Shown piece after piece: positions 12,768 through 16,263 of a stretch of 16,263 nt of DNA. Every line of letters starts with the position of its first letter. The stretch's first letter is position 1. The DNA comes from Microcaldota archaeon (GTDB lineage: Archaea; Micrarchaeota; Micrarchaeia; Norongarragalinales; CAINOH01). Made by a program: the position numbers and the translations under genes. The stretch spans positions 1-16,263 of the forward strand of contig DAHXMR010000186.1 in NCBI GenBank assembly GCA_027371655.1. Direction: 5' to 3'. The notes under the pieces were generated by a model, which saw nothing but the letters and a program-made list of their open reading frames with translations, made no database searches and had not been told where the DNA came from.

Positions 12768-12778
12768 CGAAAAACCTT

Positions 12779-13021
12779 ATGGCTGAATTCAACATCACGG
12801 TCACCCACACCACAAGCGGGAAGGAAACCGTTTTGGCCGTCGAGCCCGAGTTCTCGGTCGCCTCGGTGCTCGAGGTTTTGGCCGAGAGCCTGCATTTGAA
12901 GGACCGCTTCGTGCTTGCCACCCGTGACAACAAGATTCTCGACCCCGCGCTCACAATCTCGGACGCCGGAATAAAGGAGGGCGACGAGCTCATGCTCATG
13001 CCCGACCCCACCGGCGGCTGA
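12779..13021 (+). CDS. Ubiquitin-like modifier protein ending in Gly-Gly
   Basis: 80-aa beta-grasp protein: an N-terminal strand pair (EFNITVTHTTSGKETVLAVE), a helix (SVASVLEVLAESLHL), short strands (FVLATRDNKILD) and the ubiquitin-like ending SDAGIKEGDELMLM followed by PDPTGG. Gly79-Gly80 are the last residues, so the protein is made in its mature, activatable form. Four lysines (K15, K41, K52, K66) could in principle allow chains. It is followed after 10 bp by the E2 gene. Sulfur carriers MoaD/ThiS have the same fold and GG tail, but the E2 and JAMM neighbours point to protein modification. Confidence 0.92.
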   Translation: MAEFNITVTHTTSGKETVLAVEPEFSVASVLEVLAESLHLKDRFVLATRDNKILDPALTISDAGIKEGDELMLMPDPTGG

Positions 13022-13031
13022 GTTCGGCGGG

Positions 13032-13529
13032 TTGGTATCTGTGCCCCAGCTTCCCGAACAGGTTTGGCGCCGGCGGATTGAATCCGAATACCTGCAGCTT
13101 GTGCAAAAGGGCGTGCAATTCACTGCCAGCCCCGACAAGCTTTCCTATGATTTTGTGCTTCGCGGGCCCGGCATTGTTGCCGAAGGCGACGGCAGCGTCA
13201 AGCGCGTTGAGGAGCACCGCGTGCGCCTGGTTTTGAACCGCGAATATCCGTATGCCGGCGGCTTCGAGCTCGCGTGGATTACGCCGATTTTCCATCCCAA
13301 CATCCGCGAGGACGGCAAGGTATGCATACAGCTTGTGAACAAGTGGAGCGCGGGCCAGACCATGGCGAACATAGTTGACGCCTTGCACCAGTTGCTCGAA
13401 AACCCCAATCCCGACTCGCCCCTTAATACCGATGCCGCGCGCTACTTCATGGAGCACCCAAACGCGCTTTCGCAAAGTGCCCCCGCAGGGCGGGAAGTTA
13501 AGAAGCCCAAGGTTGTTTTCCAAGGCTGA
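13032..13529 (+). CDS. E2-like ubiquitin-conjugating enzyme
   Basis: 165-aa UBC-fold protein predicted to accept the Ubl from E1 by transthioesterification and pass it to lysines. Seen (numbered from TTG 13032): basic N-terminal helix WRRRIESEY; YPYAGGFELAWITPIFHPN at 72-90 with the HPN motif at 88-90; catalytic Cys98 in GKVCIQL; KWSAGQTMANIVDALHQLLENPNPDSPLN at 104-132, matching the WSP and PNPDxPLN regions of eukaryotic E2s. The conserved Asn of HPN is present. The C-terminal tail (GREVKKPKVVFQG) is short. The start is either TTG 13032 or GTG 13041; no ATG is available. It lies 10 bp after the Ubl gene, one transcript. Confidence 0.95.
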   Translation: MVSVPQLPEQVWRRRIESEYLQLVQKGVQFTASPDKLSYDFVLRGPGIVAEGDGSVKRVEEHRVRLVLNREYPYAGGFELAWITPIFHPNIREDGKVCIQLVNKWSAGQTMANIVDALHQLLENPNPDSPLNTDAARYFMEHPNALSQSAPAGREVKKPKVVFQG

Positions 13530-13543
13530 ATTATCCCCGCGGC

Positions 13544-13551
13544 TTTTTTTT
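13544..13551 (+). terminator. T8 tract ending the Ubl-E2 operon
   Basis: Eight T residues follow ccccgcggc, 15 bases after the E2 stop, and touch the stop codon of the convergent phosphatase gene. This fits an archaeal oligo-U terminator. Confidence 0.6.
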
Positions 13552-14198
13552 CATTTGAGGGGGGTTGTGGTTTTTTCCCACAGCAGCCCGTGGCCGTGGT
13601 TGTTTTTGCAGCGGTATTCCGCGGTTGTTTTTGCATTTCCCTTCGCGGGCACGTGCAGGCAGTAAATGCAGTCGTTGGGCTGTGACACTCGCACCGCGTC
13701 CTTGGGCGGGAGCTTGAGCAGGATTTTCAATATCACGCGGCTTACCGCCTCGTGGCTGACAACGACCACGGTCTTGGCTGCAAAGTTTTTTTTCAGCCGA
13801 AGAAGGAAGGGGCGCACGCGTTTTTCCACGTCGTTGTAGCTTTCGCCCCCGGGGATGCAGTAGTTGTACTTGTCGCGCAGGCGCGCTTGGACGATTTTGG
13901 GGTGCGTTTTCCTCGCGCTTTGCAGGGACCGCCCTTCCAGCACGCCGCAGTTGATTTCCCGCAACTGGGGCAGGAATTCGACCGGCGCGAAGTGGAAGTT
14001 GGCGATTTCGCGGGCGGCGTCCTGCGCGCGCTTGAGGTCGCTTGAAAAAACGTGCGCGACTTTTTCCCCGGAAAGCGCGCGGGCGATCAGGTTGACCTGC
14101 CGCCGTCCCCGAAGGGTGGTGGGCCCGCTGAGCATGCCCTGCAGCCTGCCCTGCCTGTTCCACACCGTTTCCCCGTGCCGCACAAGTATAATCTGCAT
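13551..14198 (-). CDS. Histidine phosphatase family protein (phosphoglycerate mutase-like)
   Basis: 215 aa. The phospho-acceptor motif VRHGETVWN has His8. The rest of the catalytic pocket is present: R7, R57 in SSDLKRAQD, E81 in LREINCGVLEG and H149 in VVVSHEAVSR, with PGGESYNDV at 116-124. The family includes phosphoglycerate mutases and diverse small-molecule phosphatases; substrate cannot be read from sequence. The ~50 C-terminal residues (from about 165) are Lys/Asn/His-rich and contain a CIYCLHVPAKG segment. ATG 14198 is used. The T8 tract at its 3' end separates it from the E2 gene, with which it converges; no functional tie to the ubiquitin locus is evident. Confidence 0.92.
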   Translation of the reverse strand: MQIILVRHGETVWNRQGRLQGMLSGPTTLRGRRQVNLIARALSGEKVAHVFSSDLKRAQDAAREIANFHFAPVEFLPQLREINCGVLEGRSLQSARKTHPKIVQARLRDKYNYCIPGGESYNDVEKRVRPFLLRLKKNFAAKTVVVVSHEAVSRVILKILLKLPPKDAVRVSQPNDCIYCLHVPAKGNAKTTAEYRCKNNHGHGLLWEKTTTPLK

Positions 14199-14295
14199 GC
14201 CCGCAAAGCCCGCCGTTTGCCTTCTTTGGGTTTAAGAAGCACGCGAGGGATTAAAACCGTTTACGGGGTAAAATTTCAAAGGAAGGTTTTTCCAA

Positions 14296-14487
14296 ATGCT
14301 GGGCAGGCCGCGCGTGGTTTCGACCTTTGAGCGCAAGCCGCTTGAACGCGCGCCACCCAGCCGCGAGGAATGGGATTTTTTGGAAACATTTCCCGCACGG
14401 GGGGCTTCGGCGCAAAATCCGCAAAACCCGCAGCAGGCGCAGAAACGGGGGCTGTTTTCTTCGATTCGCAAATTTTTGGGGTTTTAA
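14296..14487 (+). CDS. Unknown small protein, 63 aa, upstream of dCMP deaminase
   Basis: I do not recognise this protein. GGAAGG at 14281-14286 precedes ATG 14296. The N-terminal half is basic then acidic (REEWDFLETF), followed by a Gln/Asn/Pro-rich linker and a C-terminal amphipathic helix (KRGLFSSIRKFLGF), which could bind a membrane or a partner. Its stop is 4 bases before the deaminase ATG, so the two are probably cotranscribed and coupled. Confidence 0.6.
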   Translation: MLGRPRVVSTFERKPLERAPPSREEWDFLETFPARGASAQNPQNPQQAQKRGLFSSIRKFLGF

Positions 14488-14491
14488 AAAA

Positions 14492-14959
14492 ATGAAAAAG
14501 GCAAAAGAAACCGCGCGCCCTTCTTGGGACGAGTATTTCATGAAGTTGTGCGAGGACGTTTCCACGCGCAGCACGTGCAACTCCCGCCACGTGGGCGCGA
14601 TTTTGGTGAAGGACAAGCGCATCGTTTCCACCGGCTACAACGGCGCGCCGCACGGGCTGCCCCATTGCCTTGAGGCTGGCTGCAAGATTGTCAAAGTGCA
14701 CGACGGCAACGAGGTCAACGAGAAGTGCGAGCGCTGCCTGCACGCGGAGCAGAACGCGATAATCCAATGCGCATTGCACGGGGTTTCCTGCGACGGCGGC
14801 ACCCTTTACACCACTGCACGGCCTTGCAGGCTTTGCGCGAAGATGCTGATAAACGCGGGGATTAAGCGCGTGGTCTACAAGGAAGATTTCAAGGACCGCG
14901 AGCCCTTGCAGATGCTTGAGCAAGTGGGAGTCGAAGTGCAAAAATTCGGCTGCGTTTAG
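14492..14959 (+). CDS. dCMP deaminase family protein (cytidine/deoxycytidylate deaminase fold)
   Basis: Converts dCMP to dUMP, feeding thymidylate synthesis. 155 aa from ATG 14492, which follows GGGG at 14478-14481; an upstream extension to 14327 is not supported. Zinc and catalytic residues are intact: H84-A-E86 in LHAEQNAI and C112-x2-C115 in RPCRLCAKM. N-terminal SWDEYFMKLCEDVSTRSTC and VGAILVKDKRIVSTGYNGAPHGLPHC match the deoxycytidylate deaminase branch, with extra cysteines and His (C59, C64, H70) in the insert region where a second, structural zinc is found in some family members. Confidence 0.93.
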   Translation: MKKAKETARPSWDEYFMKLCEDVSTRSTCNSRHVGAILVKDKRIVSTGYNGAPHGLPHCLEAGCKIVKVHDGNEVNEKCERCLHAEQNAIIQCALHGVSCDGGTLYTTARPCRLCAKMLINAGIKRVVYKEDFKDREPLQMLEQVGVEVQKFGCV

Positions 14960-15004
14960 GTTTCCCTAAAAGTTCGCTTATTTTGGGCACTTTGCCCCCG
15001 TCGG

Positions 15005-15012
15005 TTTTTTTT
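15005..15012 (+). terminator. T8 tract after the dCMP deaminase gene
   Basis: gtcgg followed by eight T, about 46 bases after the deaminase stop, fits an oligo-U terminator. A second T5 at 15023-15027 follows just before the elp3 ATG. Confidence 0.5.
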
Positions 15013-15029
15013 CAAAAAAGTGTTTTTGC

Positions 15030-16173
15030 ATGAAACAGGCTTCGCCAACCCCGCAAACTGCGCAAGCGCAATGCGCAGCGCGAGAGTGCGCAAAAATCCT
15101 CTTGGACGCGCAGGCAAAAGGCAGGCTCCCCTCTCGAAATGCGTTGGAGCGGGTGAAGGCGCTTGCGTGCAAAAAGTGCGGCGCGGTAAAAGTGCTGCGC
15201 AACTCCGACATTTTGGAGGCATTGGTTGCCCGCAAGGCGAAAGTGGGGAAGGAGCTTGCGCTTCTTTTGAAAACAAAGGAAGTGCGTTCGCTCAGCGGAA
15301 TAAGCGCGGTTGCGATAATGGCAAAGCCCGCGCCGTGCCCGGGGGCGTGCATTTACTGCCCGCAGGGGGCGAACGCGCCGAAAAGCTACACGGGGTTCGA
15401 GCCGGCGACGCGGCGAGCGATTCAAAACGACTACGACCCGTACAAGATGGTGTCCGCACGGCTTGAACAATTCAAGGCAGTTGGCCACGACCCCCAAAAA
15501 TGCGAATTAATCATAATGGGCGGCACGTTCAACGCGCAACCCGAAGACTACCAGCGCGAATTCGTCAAACGCGCTTTTGACGCGTTTAATGGGAAGGCAA
15601 GCGCAACGCTTGAAGCGGCGCAGAAATTGAACGAAAAGGCCAAGCACCGCGTGATAGGGCTGACTTTCGAAACAAGGCCCGATTATGCTTCCAAGGAACA
15701 GTTGCTTGAGCTTTTGGAGTTCGGGGGCACGCGCATAGAGCTCGGCGTGCAATCGATTCGCACGGGGATTTACGAGAAGGTGAACCGCAGGCACACGCTG
15801 CCCGACGTCGTCGATGCCACGCGGAATTGCAAGGACTTGTTCTTCAAAGTTGGGTATCATATGATGCCTGGATTGTTTGCGACGCCGGCGCAGGACGTTG
15901 CAATGTTCAAACGGCTTTTTTCGGACGAAAAATTCAAGCCGGACATGCTCAAAATCTACCCGTGCCTTGTGATGCCCAACACCAAGCTGTTTGAAATGTG
16001 GAAAAACGGCGAGTTCGTTCCCTACGACGAGGAAAAGGCGGTGAAGGCGCTTGCGCAAATAAAGAAGGATTTGCCAAAGTGGGTGCGCGTGATGCGCATC
16101 GAACGGGATATTCCCTCCGACCAAATCGCGGCGGGCATCAAATTGACCAACATTCGGCAGATGGTGCGCGCGC
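15030..16173 (+). CDS. elp3: Elp3 radical SAM/acetyltransferase, 5' part only
   Basis: tRNA wobble-uridine modifying enzyme that makes carboxymethyl-uridine 34 from acetyl-CoA and SAM. From ATG 15030: N-terminal domain with a CKKC pair (C47, C50) and VLRNSDIL; the radical SAM cluster CPGACIYC (C103, C107, C110); then MGGTFNAQ, LTFETRPDY, ELGVQSIRTGIY and VNRRHT; GYHMMPGLF; and YPCLVMPNTKLFEMWK. It continues to MRIERDIPSDQIAAGIKLTNIRQMV near residue 378. After that the frame stays open but no longer resembles Elp3: the GNAT acetyltransferase half is missing in this orientation. About 379 of an expected ~530 residues are present. The Elp3 reading breaks at an 8-bp GCGCGCGC palindrome (16166-16173), where the gene direction flips. 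Confidence 0.93.
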
Positions 16174-16261
16174 CCACGCCGCTTATCACGAAAAGTTTTT
16201 TCGCATCGAATTCTTCTTCCGCGATTTTTTCAGCCTCGCCAAGAAGCTGGGAACCGAATCC
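16166..16261 (-). pseudogene. elp3: Inverted 3' fragment of elp3 (GNAT domain)
   Basis: Reading the minus strand from 16261 gives GFGSQLLGEAEKIAEEEF followed by DAKKLFVISGVGAR. This is the signature of the C-terminal acetyltransferase domain of archaeal Elp3 (EAEKIA-x-EEF...KK...ISG-G-R). It is about 32 residues and joins, at the GCGCGCGC palindrome, the plus-strand elp3 part, so the two halves of one gene lie in opposite directions. This is probably a chimeric junction or local inversion, not a separate gene. Confidence 0.8.
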
Positions 16262-16263
16262 CT

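Noticed and set aside
15507..16124. A 205-codon minus-strand frame at the 3' end
   Set aside because: Antisense to conserved radical SAM sequence of elp3.
1..16263. CRISPR array, tRNA or rRNA genes
   Set aside because: I saw no regularly spaced direct repeats of CRISPR type, no tRNA T-loop signature with matching stems and no rRNA sequence; a covariance-model scan was not possible here.
16174..16263. Continuation of elp3 in frame on the plus strand
   Set aside because: The open frame gives a Ser-rich sequence unlike Elp3, while the opposite strand clearly encodes the Elp3 GNAT motif.

Overview
The window looks like archaeal chromosomal DNA of moderately high GC, most likely from a DPANN-type lineage. 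A Diapherotrites-like organism is only a guess, because no rRNA is present. The archaeal assignment rests on an Nre-family DNA repair protein with a C-terminal PCNA-binding motif, an archaeal-type Elp3, an ORC/ExeA-like AAA+ ATPase with a winged helix, TATA boxes close to start codons with some apparently leaderless genes, GGTG/GGAGG ribosome sites and oligo-T terminators.

Layout. 1-280: a perfect 34-bp inverted repeat around a small ORF. 281-1564 (-): AAA+ ATPase. 1565-2226: AT-rich stretch without a convincing protein gene. 2227-3534 (+): Nre repair protein. 3535-3987: leader region holding a 28-codon ORF with seven consecutive leucines. 3988-5520 (+): 2-isopropylmalate synthase family. 5533-6809 (-): rhomboid protease followed by two small unknown genes. 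6969-9343: a visibly more AT-rich island with a zinc-ribbon protein, a beta-class DNA methyltransferase, a convergent PD-(D/E)XK restriction enzyme and a second zinc-ribbon protein. 9439-13529: a compact ubiquitin-like conjugation locus. 13551-15000: histidine phosphatase, small unknown gene, dCMP deaminase. 15030-end: the 5' part of elp3, after which the last ~95 bases encode the elp3 3' part on the opposite strand.

The standout is the ubiquitin locus. Within 3.9 kb it carries an E1-like activating enzyme, a winged-helix/RING-type protein (candidate E3), an Rpn11-like JAMM protease (candidate deubiquitinase), an unknown disordered/coiled protein, a ubiquitin-like protein ending exactly in Gly-Gly, and an E2 with HPN motif and catalytic Cys. 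The genes form three units: E1 (+); unknown-JAMM-RING (-); Ubl-E2 (+). The last two diverge from a shared promoter region. The expected flow is: E1 adenylates the Ubl and takes it as a thioester, E2 accepts it, the RING protein selects targets, and JAMM removes the tag. The parts list matches what is known from Caldiarchaeum and Asgard archaea. The arrangement, the winged-helix/RING fusion, the pre-matured Ubl and the extra gene are distinctive.

Both window ends show inverted sequence. If the window is a complete contig, this suggests chimeric joins of the kind made by multiple-displacement amplification of single cells, so the first ~34 and last ~95 bases should be treated with caution.
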